The position numbers and the translations under genes were made by a program. From Lachnospiraceae bacterium NE2001 (lineage in GTDB: Bacteria; Bacillota; Clostridia; Lachnospirales; Lachnospiraceae), in contig FOEK01000006.1 of assembly GCA_900110635.1 (NCBI GenBank), positions 141,145-205,144 on the forward strand: a stretch of 64,000 nt of DNA. Reading direction: 5' to 3'. Within the stretch, counting starts at the first letter, position 1; each line of letters opens with the position of its first letter. Of this stretch, positions 42,535 to 50,340 are shown piece after piece. The notes under the pieces are model-generated. The model saw only the letters and a program-made list of their open reading frames with translations, was not told where the DNA came from and ran no database searches.

Positions 42535-45076
42535 TTAATATATCACCTAAAGCATCCGCCAGAGCTTTATATTCCTTCATTACCTCATCGTGATGCTCCT
42601 TAACATAGTCCAGCTTTCCATCAGCTGCGGCGAACTCAAGATCCTTTGCCAATTCAAACAGCTTACTGCTTCCGATAGTTTTGGATGAACTCTTTACAGA
42701 GTGTACGATTACCTTGTAATCTTTCATATTCTCATCTGCCAGATAGCCTGCCAGCTCTTCTATCTTATCCGGAGTAGCGGCAACGTAATCGTGTAATATC
42801 TCTATATAGAACTCCTCATCCTCGCCGCAGTAGGTGAGTCCATCATCAGTATTCAGTCCAAGCTTCTTCAGACTGAGCAGAATCGGTGTTGATTCTGGTT
42901 CAACTGATTCAACGCTCTCTGCTGACAGATATTTTACAAGCATCTTCTCCATGGAGGACAGCTCTATCGGCTTAGAGAGATAGTCATCAAAGCCTGCAGC
43001 AAGGTACTGTTCACGAGCACCGACTACTGCATTTGCAGTAAGTGCCACAACCACAGTATCCCCCACAAGATTTTTCTCCTGAAGGAGCTTAAGAGTTTCT
43101 ATACCATCCATTTCAGGCATCATATGATCCAGGAACAGCATATCATAATGGTTCTTTTCCATTATATCTATAGTCTCACGTCCCGACTGACAGAGATCCG
43201 GCTTGATACCAAAAAGCTTCATCAGGTTAGACACAACCTTCCGATTCATCTCGTTATCGTCTGTAACAAGAATATGGGCATCCTTCACATTGATCAGCAC
43301 GTCGCTGGCTGCACTCTTCTTAGGTGCCTTGCTTTCCAGATCATACTTTCCGATAGGCTTCTCGTTAACAACCTCTATTGGCAGTTCAAAATAAAACTCT
43401 GAGCCCACTCCGTACTCACTCTTTATCTTAAGCTCTGAGCCCATCATTTGAAGGAGCTTTGTCACTATTGAGATACCTAAACCAGTACCCTCTATGTGAC
43501 GGTTCTTTTTCTCATCAACTCTCTCAAAGGAGATGGCCAGCTTATCTATATCCTCCTGCTTGATACCGATTCCTGTATCCTTAACGGAAACCAGCAGACG
43601 GCAGAAGCCCTTTGTGGTGCCAAGATTATACATCTTGAATATGATATAACCCTTCTCGGTATATTTCACTGCATTTGTAAGTATATTTGAGATAACCTGA
43701 CTAATCCTTACATCATCACCAAGAAGCACTGATGGTATGGTCTCGTCAATATCAAGTCTGAGCTCAAGATTCTTTGCTCTTGCTCTTTCATCTACACTAT
43801 GGACAAGTCCATTTATCATATTTGATAGTTCAAATGAAACTGGCACAAGGCTCATCTTTCCATCCTCAATCTTTGAAAAATCGAGAATAGAATTAATGAT
43901 TGAAAGCAGTGTATGACCAGCGTTTTTTATATTGGATGCATACTCCAGAGTCTCTTTTTCCTTTGACTTCTGAAGTATCATTTCATTCATTCCCAGGATT
44001 GCGTTGATCGGCGTTCTGATCTCGTGGCTCATATCTGCCAGGAAATCACTCTTTGCCTTGTTGGCACTGTCTGCCGCAGACTTCTCCAGCTTAAGCACCT
44101 TAGCCTCATAGTCCTTCTTTCGCTCGTTTTCCTTTGCTTCCTCAAGTATCTGATAGGACTTTCTCTGACTCCTATAACCCAGAGTATAGAACACAGTTAG
44201 AAGCGCAAATACTATAAGCGTTATTACTATACTTGAGATCAAAAGCCATGTAGGACCCTTGTAAAGCTCTGCATTCTTTGTCACGATAACCAGATACCAC
44301 TGTTCCATTACTGTATCAACGAATACGGTACATTTATCTCCATCAATAGTTGTGATGAAGCTTCCCTTTCCCAGAGCCGTGGCCTGATTGAAGACCTCCT
44401 TCTGCTCAGGATCCTCGTTATAGTACTTTCCATTCTCTGAACTGTCACGATGAGCTATAACCATTCCATCGTTATTGACAACATAACCGTAACCGTAGCC
44501 ATTTATCTGTATATCTTCAACTATTTCCTGAACGCCGTCCAGTGTAAGATCCAGTGCCATAACATTTTCATTATCTGTAAGAGCTCTGCCCACAGTTATG
44601 ATAACGCTTCCAGTCTGGGCATCCACGTAGGGCGATACTATAACTATATCTCCATGTCCTTCGGTGGTCATTTTATACCAGTCTCTCTCGGTAGGTTCAT
44701 AGCCTTCAGGTGGCACCCAGCCAACGCCGTCCACATAGCTGCCATTTATACATCCATACAGACCAGTGTAACTCTCGTCGAACTGCTCCTCTGTTCTGGA
44801 GGACTCTCTGGTTATATATTCGACTATATCATCATAGGTTGCTCCATTTTCAACCATATGGTCAACCGTATCTGCTGTGAGCCACAGAACGCTCTTGGCT
44901 GTATCCAGATAATTCTCTAGATCTGCTGTAACTGCTGTGGTCTTGTCTTCACCCAGCTCCTCCACAGATGAGAATGCCGTTCTAAAGATAACTCTGGATG
45001 TAAATATGTCCATAAGAGCCATCAGCAGAAAGGTACAGATTATTATAATAAACAGGTTTCTTTTACTTTTCTTCAT
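42518..45076 (-). CDS. hybrid histidine kinase: dCache-HisKA-HATPase-REC-Hpt
   Basis: 852 residues. Membrane helix 1 (about 8-26), an extracellular dCache-like sensing domain (30-275) with DWYKMTTEG and GYGYVVNNDGMVIAH, helix 2, a coiled linker, HisKA with DMSHEIRTPINAI (phospho-acceptor His351), HATPase (GTGLGISIV), a receiver (VTDDNEMNR, MLFLDHMMPEMDG, SKPIE) and a C-terminal Hpt with VHSVKSSSKTIG. It contains the elements of a full internal phosphorelay. The chosen ATG (MKKSKRN) has GGAG at good distance; an ATG four codons earlier lacks a site. It is divergent from the REC-GGDEF-REC-HD gene, a likely output. Confidence 0.93.
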   Translation of the reverse strand: MKKSKRNLFIIIICTFLLMALMDIFTSRVIFRTAFSSVEELGEDKTTAVTADLENYLDTAKSVLWLTADTVDHMVENGATYDDIVEYITRESSRTEEQFDESYTGLYGCINGSYVDGVGWVPPEGYEPTERDWYKMTTEGHGDIVIVSPYVDAQTGSVIITVGRALTDNENVMALDLTLDGVQEIVEDIQINGYGYGYVVNNDGMVIAHRDSSENGKYYNEDPEQKEVFNQATALGKGSFITTIDGDKCTVFVDTVMEQWYLVIVTKNAELYKGPTWLLISSIVITLIVFALLTVFYTLGYRSQRKSYQILEEAKENERKKDYEAKVLKLEKSAADSANKAKSDFLADMSHEIRTPINAILGMNEMILQKSKEKETLEYASNIKNAGHTLLSIINSILDFSKIEDGKMSLVPVSFELSNMINGLVHSVDERARAKNLELRLDIDETIPSVLLGDDVRISQVISNILTNAVKYTEKGYIIFKMYNLGTTKGFCRLLVSVKDTGIGIKQEDIDKLAISFERVDEKKNRHIEGTGLGISIVTKLLQMMGSELKIKSEYGVGSEFYFELPIEVVNEKPIGKYDLESKAPKKSAASDVLINVKDAHILVTDDNEMNRKVVSNLMKLFGIKPDLCQSGRETIDIMEKNHYDMLFLDHMMPEMDGIETLKLLQEKNLVGDTVVVALTANAVVGAREQYLAAGFDDYLSKPIELSSMEKMLVKYLSAESVESVEPESTPILLSLKKLGLNTDDGLTYCGEDEEFYIEILHDYVAATPDKIEELAGYLADENMKDYKVIVHSVKSSSKTIGSSKLFELAKDLEFAAADGKLDYVKEHHDEVMKEYKALADALGDILNEKEE

Positions 45077-45090
45077 ATATTTCTCCATTT

Positions 45091-45118
45091 ACCGGACAGG
45101 ATTAAAAGCCCGCCCGGT
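45091..45118 (-). promoter_or_regulatory. leader hairpin of the hybrid kinase gene
   Basis: 10-bp stem ACCGGGCGGG / CCTGTCCGGT (two G-U pairs), loop of 8, ending about 8 bases before the GGAG site of the kinase. It may tune translation; no known riboswitch matches. Confidence 0.4.
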
Positions 45119-45128
45119 TTCCTCATAC

Positions 45129-45157
45129 AGTATAATTGGAAAAAAATATCATTTCAA
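45129..45157 (-). promoter_or_regulatory. promoter for the hybrid kinase gene
   Basis: TTGAAA (45152-45157) and TATACT (45129-45134), 17 bp apart on the minus strand. Confidence 0.7.
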
Positions 45158-45178
45158 GTTTCTTATTAGCTAATTATT

Positions 45179-45187
45179 TGATACAAT
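45179..45187 (+). promoter_or_regulatory. extended -10 promoter for the REC-GGDEF-REC-HD gene
   Basis: TGA-TACAAT on the plus strand, 45 bp before the start; the -35 is weak. The short hairpin GTGC-AAAC-GCAC follows in the leader. Confidence 0.5.
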
Positions 45188-45232
45188 GAAGGCGTGCAAA
45201 CGCACTAGGTTAATTATAGAAAGGTAATTGCA

Positions 45233-47593
45233 ATGACGAATCATATAGTTTTAGTTGATGATGATCATTTTATTCATAGAATAGGCTCCAGCATACTGTC
45301 AAAGCACGGTATTGATGTAACCACGCTGGGATCCGGCGCGGAGCTTCTCGCTTATCTTGAGGATAATACTCCTGACCTTGTCCTTCTGGATATTATGATG
45401 CCAGAAATGGATGGTTTTGAGACTCTGACAAAGCTTCGCAAATTCGAGAAGCATAGGGGGATAAACGAGATTCCTGTTATATTCCTTACCTCTGATGAGA
45501 CCAACGAATCAGAATCAAAGGGCTTCGAGATGGGCGTTTCTGACTATATCCGCAAGCCTTTTAAATCTGAGATACTTATCAAGAGAATCGAAAATGTACT
45601 GAACCGTCAGCAGCTTATCAACCGTTTCCACGAAGAAGCTACTATTGATAACCTGACTGGACTACTAAATAAAAGTGCGACCAACGACAAGCTTGAGATG
45701 GTAGTCAGAAGAAAGCCTGGCTTCCTTATGATGATCGACCTGGATTCATTTAAGCTGGTAAATGATATCTATGGCCACGATGCTGGAGACAAGATTCTGA
45801 TCTGTTTCTCTAATCTGCTTAAGAAGCTGATGGGGTCGGATGATATCATCGGCCGAATTGGCGGCGATGAGTTTACAGCATTTTCAGTATCATTTAGCAC
45901 AAAATCAGATTTACAGAAGTTTTCTGACAATCTGAACTCTGAACTTACCACTGAAGCAAAGCAAATACTTGGGGAGGATATGGATATTCCTCTCGGAGCA
46001 TCTATCGGTGTTATATATCTCCGTGGCAAGAGCGAGGATTACGCGGAGGCCCTGAAGAAGGCCGACAAAGCACTCTACCAGGTGAAAAACAACGGGAAGC
46101 ATGGCTTCTATGTTTACACAGACGATATAGCTCCAGATGACTCCTGTATTATGGATCTTGAGACTCTTACCAAGATCATGTCCGAGAGAAATGTTGCTGC
46201 TTCAGCTCTGAAGCTGGACAAGTCTTCATTTGTAGGCGTGTACAGATTCGTTATGAGATACGCTATGCGCTATCACCGAAATGCCTGCAAGCTTCTTATC
46301 TCTCTCTATGCTGATGAAAGTATATCCGACAAGGATGCACTGGAAGCCTATGAAATGTTTGGCGACCACATAGGAAATATCCTGAGACGAAGCGATCTTT
46401 TAATGCAGGTCCGCAACAATATGTACTTCATAGTCCTAACTGATATCAAGGAAGAGGCTGTGGAGCAGGTTGTGGGAAATATCATCAGGAACTGGCGTGA
46501 AAAGCACGGTGACCTGCTTAGGATCACCTACGAGACTGAGTTCCTGGAGTCAGAGCTTCTCTACACTGGCGGCGGCGACAAGCTGTGGGTTGCAGTTGTT
46601 GATGATGATGAAATGAATCTGAAGCTTGCTGAAAGGATTCTTACAAAGAGCGATATAAATGTATCAAAGCTCAGTTCTGGCGAGGATCTGATGGTATTCC
46701 TGAAGGATCACCGTCCAGACCTTATCCTGCTAGATGTAAATATGCCAGGAATGGACGGCTTTGAAACCCTGACTAAGCTCCGTGCTGAGGAAACTGAGAT
46801 AGCTGATATCCCAGTTGTATTCTTAACCTCGGAAAATGATACTGATACTGAGAAGAAGGCTCTGAAGCTGGGAGCAAAGGACTTTATCAAGAAGCCATTT
46901 ATCCCAGAGATCCTTACTCTAAGAGTAAAGCAGATTGCCGAACTCCTCCGACTTCAGAAGAGACTGTCTGATGAGGTTGCCAAGAAGACCAAAGAAAATG
47001 AACAGCTGTTCCTAAATGTCGTAAGTTCCCTTGCCGGTGCTATCGATGCCAAGGATACCTATACAAATGGTCACTCCAGCCGAGTTGCTGAATACGCCAA
47101 GGAGATTTCTAGACGCTACGGCTACAATATGAAGGAGCAGAGTGATATATATATCATGGCTCTACTTCATGATGTTGGAAAGATCGGTGTTCCTGATTCC
47201 ATCATCAATAAGCCAGACAAGCTGACTGAAGAAGAATTTAATGAAATCAAAAAGCACCCCGTTATCGGTTCTCAGATACTAAAGAACATTAACGAGATGC
47301 CTAAGCTCTCTGTAGGTGCAAGATGGCACCACGAAAGATATGACGGAACTGGCTATCCAGACGGTCTTGCCGGCGAGGAAATACCTGAAGAGGCACGTAT
47401 CATTGCCGTGGCTGATTCCTACGATGCAATGTCCAGCAACCGTAGCTACCGTAATATCATAACTCAGGACAAAATACGCGAAGAATTCGTTATCGGAAGC
47501 GGAACCCAGTTTGATCCACGTTTTGCCGAGATAATGATTAAAATGATAGACGAAGACCCTGACTACACCATGCGCGAAGGTGGCAAGGACTAA
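45233..47593 (+). CDS. bifunctional cyclic di-GMP regulator: REC-GGDEF-REC-HD-GYP
   Basis: 786 residues, soluble. Receiver 1 (1-125) has DDD and phospho-acceptor Asp53. GGDEF domain (135-305) has NLTGLLNK and intact GGDEF at 210-214; the I-site RxxD position reads GSDD, so the Arg is missing. A region of unknown fold (about 310-450) follows. Receiver 2 (455-570) has VVDDDEMN and LLDVNMPGMDG. HD-GYP domain (590-780) has His646-Asp647 in LLHDVGKIG and GTGYP at 705-709. It should both make cyclic di-GMP and break it down, each half next to its own receiver. It is divergent from the hybrid kinase gene. Confidence 0.92.
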   Translation: MTNHIVLVDDDHFIHRIGSSILSKHGIDVTTLGSGAELLAYLEDNTPDLVLLDIMMPEMDGFETLTKLRKFEKHRGINEIPVIFLTSDETNESESKGFEMGVSDYIRKPFKSEILIKRIENVLNRQQLINRFHEEATIDNLTGLLNKSATNDKLEMVVRRKPGFLMMIDLDSFKLVNDIYGHDAGDKILICFSNLLKKLMGSDDIIGRIGGDEFTAFSVSFSTKSDLQKFSDNLNSELTTEAKQILGEDMDIPLGASIGVIYLRGKSEDYAEALKKADKALYQVKNNGKHGFYVYTDDIAPDDSCIMDLETLTKIMSERNVAASALKLDKSSFVGVYRFVMRYAMRYHRNACKLLISLYADESISDKDALEAYEMFGDHIGNILRRSDLLMQVRNNMYFIVLTDIKEEAVEQVVGNIIRNWREKHGDLLRITYETEFLESELLYTGGGDKLWVAVVDDDEMNLKLAERILTKSDINVSKLSSGEDLMVFLKDHRPDLILLDVNMPGMDGFETLTKLRAEETEIADIPVVFLTSENDTDTEKKALKLGAKDFIKKPFIPEILTLRVKQIAELLRLQKRLSDEVAKKTKENEQLFLNVVSSLAGAIDAKDTYTNGHSSRVAEYAKEISRRYGYNMKEQSDIYIMALLHDVGKIGVPDSIINKPDKLTEEEFNEIKKHPVIGSQILKNINEMPKLSVGARWHHERYDGTGYPDGLAGEEIPEEARIIAVADSYDAMSSNRSYRNIITQDKIREEFVIGSGTQFDPRFAEIMIKMIDEDPDYTMREGGKD

Positions 47594-47628
47594 ATGTTGT
47601 CACGGGGACGTAACTACTAACAACATTT
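47592..47628. repeat. palindrome with GGGGACG core between convergent stops
   Basis: 9-bp stem AAATGTTGT / ACAACATTT with a 19-base loop holding CACGGGGACGTAAC. It overlaps the stop codons of both convergent genes. The GGGGACG loop recalls the other GGGGAC-type palindromes here. It may end both transcripts, though the U tracts are weak. Confidence 0.65.
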
Positions 47629-50317
47629 ATTTGCGGTACAGGAGACCAAAGGTTCCTGGTCCGCAGTTTAGGGCAATTACTGGCGAAGCTTTCTGGAAGA
47701 TTATCTTCTCGAACTTCGCCATTTTGTTTATTTCTTTTTCTATGAAATCCAGGTCCTTCTGTGCCATTCCAACATAAGTAACAAACAGGAGGCTCTTATC
47801 TATATTCTGAGAAAATCTCAGCTCTGACTCTATGTATTTTCTCCAGGAATCCTCCTGGGTACCAAAGAATACACGGCCAACTCCAATCTTTCCATTTTTC
47901 ATTCTGAGTACTGGTCTCATAAGGATTGCATCGGAGATAACCTTGATCTTATTATCGACCTGTCCCGTTCTGGCCATATATTTGAGACTGCTTACAACAA
48001 AGCTGGTTGAGAAGCTGGAGCGCTCATTTTCCAGGATTGTCTTTATCTCAGCAGCTCTCTTTCCTTCTGCCACAAGGCGGCAGGCCTCAAGCACCACAAG
48101 TCCCTGTCCGCTGGACAGATGTCCCGAATCCACAACTGTAACATTATCAAATGCTTCTGCCGCTTCAATTGCCATAGGGCAGCCACTATGATTCACCTTC
48201 TCAGATATGGAGATATGTATGATATTGTGCGCTTTGGTCAGAAGGCCAGCAAAGAATGCCTCGTATTCTTCAACAGATGGAGCAACATTCTTCACTTCAT
48301 TATCTCCATCCTCCATATAGGACACAAGTCCCTGTGCCTCTATCTCCTTGCCATCTGTAAAGATTCCCTGGTCAGTCTCGATCTTATGAGGAATGATCGC
48401 TATCTTGTACTGTTCAATAAGCTCTGGGGAAATATCAGCAACGCTGTCCGTGGAAATGATAACCTCCACCTTTCTTTCGTGCTCATTTAACCAGGACATA
48501 CTTTCCTCAACTATGCTGTCATCCGAATGTTCAAGGTGCACCAGTTCCTTTGGAAGAAGTCTGATACACTCATTCTCCAGAGCCTCTCCACTTGTAGGCT
48601 TAACCAGATATCCATCAAAACCTTCAGAGGAATACAGCACCTTATTCTCACCACCTGCATTTGCAGTAAGTGCAACCACTCTGGCATTTCTGCTAAGACC
48701 GCCCACCTGATTCTTTATCCGGTGGAAACACTCTATTCCATCCATTTCAGGCATCATATGATCCATAAATATCAGATCATAATTCTGGGCGATTGTTTTC
48801 TCCAGCGCAGCCGCTCCACTCTCTGCAGTATCTATCTGCATTCTGGTATCCCTGAGAAGCTTGGTCACTACAAGAAGATTCGAGGCATTATCATCAACCA
48901 CCAGAAGCTTTGCCTCAGGTGCCTCGAAACGTCTCCTGTAGGTGGAACGATGCACAGACTCACTCTTGGTATCGTTGCTATAATGCCTGTCTCCTGTGAG
49001 ACTGTCTCCCACAACCTCCTGAGGAATATCTATGACAAATGTGGAACCCTTGGTATACACACTGTTAACAGTGATATTTCCACCCATAAGCTCTACAAGC
49101 TGCTTTACTATGGCGAGGCCAAGTCCGGTTCCCTCTATATATCTGTTTTCAGTTTCATCAACTCGCTTAAAGGCATTGAATAGATAAGGAATGCTCTCCT
49201 TCTTTATTCCGATACCTGTATCAGTAACTGTAAATGTTACTATACCCATCTTGTTGCCGCCCTTTTTGATATGCTCCTCGCGGAACTGAATAGACAGCGT
49301 AACAGAACCTGAACTTGTATACTTTATGGCATTATTCAGGATATTGATAAGTATCTGCTTTATACGGACCTCATCTCCCACCAGATCGGCAGGCAGCTTC
49401 GGGTCGATATCAGTGTGGAAATCAAGTCCCTTGTCCTTTGCTCTCATCCAGAACATTCCAACTATCTCAGAGATAAGATCACCCATGTTGTAGTTAACTG
49501 GAGACAGCTCCATCTTGCCTGACTCAATCTTGGACATATCAAGGATATCATTTATCAGGTGCAACAAAATCTTGCTGGCGGAGCGCACATTTGTTGCATC
49601 CTCTGCCACTTCCTCGGAGATATCCTCTCTCAGTATCATTTCATTCAGACCTATGATCGTATTGATAGGTGTCCTGATCTCGTGACTCATGCTTGAGAAA
49701 AATGTATTCTGAGATTTGCTGAGCTCGTCTATCTCACGTCTCTGCTCCTCCGAACGGCGAAAAGCCTCCTTCAGGATCCTCACCTCGAACTCCACAAGAA
49801 AACAAACTAATACACATACCAGTATGACTGAAATAAGTGAGTCCTTAAAATCAGTCTGTTCATCGTGCACGGTAACCAGTTCAGGATGCAACTGCTGGAA
49901 AAAATAACAGAAAATGATCATCAGTATATTTGCCCCTGTGAGAAACCAGCGTCTCTTTCCAGTTATTATCATACAGATAAATACACTGCAGAATATGAAC
50001 CAGATAGGTGAGCCTCCGCGAATACCGCCTCCTGTGATGAATGTTATGGGCAGCACGAAAAAGACAAGAACTATGGCAACTATTGTGGCGCAGAGCTGCA
50101 CTTTATTAAAATGAAATGCAATAAACGCTATGAGTGCAAAAACTACAAAAGCCACTCCCATAGTAAGTATATCTGCGGCGCTTTCGCCTAAAAATACACC
50201 TACGATCATTATGATAAACAGTGCCGAAAGAGCCACAATTGTAAGCAGTATCAGCATGCGTTCCTGCGCATCCTTATTCTGATCAAAAAGACCCGATATC
50301 CATTTCTTAAATCGCAT
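47627..50317 (-). CDS. hybrid histidine kinase ending in a DegV domain
   Basis: 896 residues. Residues 20-178 hold six or seven membrane helices without a large sensor loop. HisKA follows with SSMSHEIRTPINTI (phospho-acceptor His212), HATPase to about 433 (GTGLGLAIVKQ) and a receiver 468-590 (VVDDNASN, Asp519 in LIFMDHMMPEMDG, VKPT). Residues 617-896 match a whole DegV/FakB fold: VEVIISTDSVADISPELI, IIPHKIETDQGIFTDGKEI, VTVVDSGHLSSGQGLVVLEA and CGPGTFG near the end. DegV proteins bind a fatty acid. The usual His before GPG is Asn884 here. GAGGGG supports the start. It lies 23 bp after the next hybrid kinase gene. Confidence 0.9.
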   Translation of the reverse strand: MRFKKWISGLFDQNKDAQERMLILLTIVALSALFIIMIVGVFLGESAADILTMGVAFVVFALIAFIAFHFNKVQLCATIVAIVLVFFVLPITFITGGGIRGGSPIWFIFCSVFICMIITGKRRWFLTGANILMIIFCYFFQQLHPELVTVHDEQTDFKDSLISVILVCVLVCFLVEFEVRILKEAFRRSEEQRREIDELSKSQNTFFSSMSHEIRTPINTIIGLNEMILREDISEEVAEDATNVRSASKILLHLINDILDMSKIESGKMELSPVNYNMGDLISEIVGMFWMRAKDKGLDFHTDIDPKLPADLVGDEVRIKQILINILNNAIKYTSSGSVTLSIQFREEHIKKGGNKMGIVTFTVTDTGIGIKKESIPYLFNAFKRVDETENRYIEGTGLGLAIVKQLVELMGGNITVNSVYTKGSTFVIDIPQEVVGDSLTGDRHYSNDTKSESVHRSTYRRRFEAPEAKLLVVDDNASNLLVVTKLLRDTRMQIDTAESGAAALEKTIAQNYDLIFMDHMMPEMDGIECFHRIKNQVGGLSRNARVVALTANAGGENKVLYSSEGFDGYLVKPTSGEALENECIRLLPKELVHLEHSDDSIVEESMSWLNEHERKVEVIISTDSVADISPELIEQYKIAIIPHKIETDQGIFTDGKEIEAQGLVSYMEDGDNEVKNVAPSVEEYEAFFAGLLTKAHNIIHISISEKVNHSGCPMAIEAAEAFDNVTVVDSGHLSSGQGLVVLEACRLVAEGKRAAEIKTILENERSSFSTSFVVSSLKYMARTGQVDNKIKVISDAILMRPVLRMKNGKIGVGRVFFGTQEDSWRKYIESELRFSQNIDKSLLFVTYVGMAQKDLDFIEKEINKMAKFEKIIFQKASPVIALNCGPGTFGLLYRK

Positions 50318-50340
50318 ATAAACCCCTCACAAACTTTTTC

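Noticed and set aside
45185..45232. Possible cyclic di-GMP riboswitch before the REC-GGDEF-REC-HD gene
   Set aside because: Only a short GTGC-AAAC-GCAC hairpin is present; the conserved GEMM core and second stem are missing.
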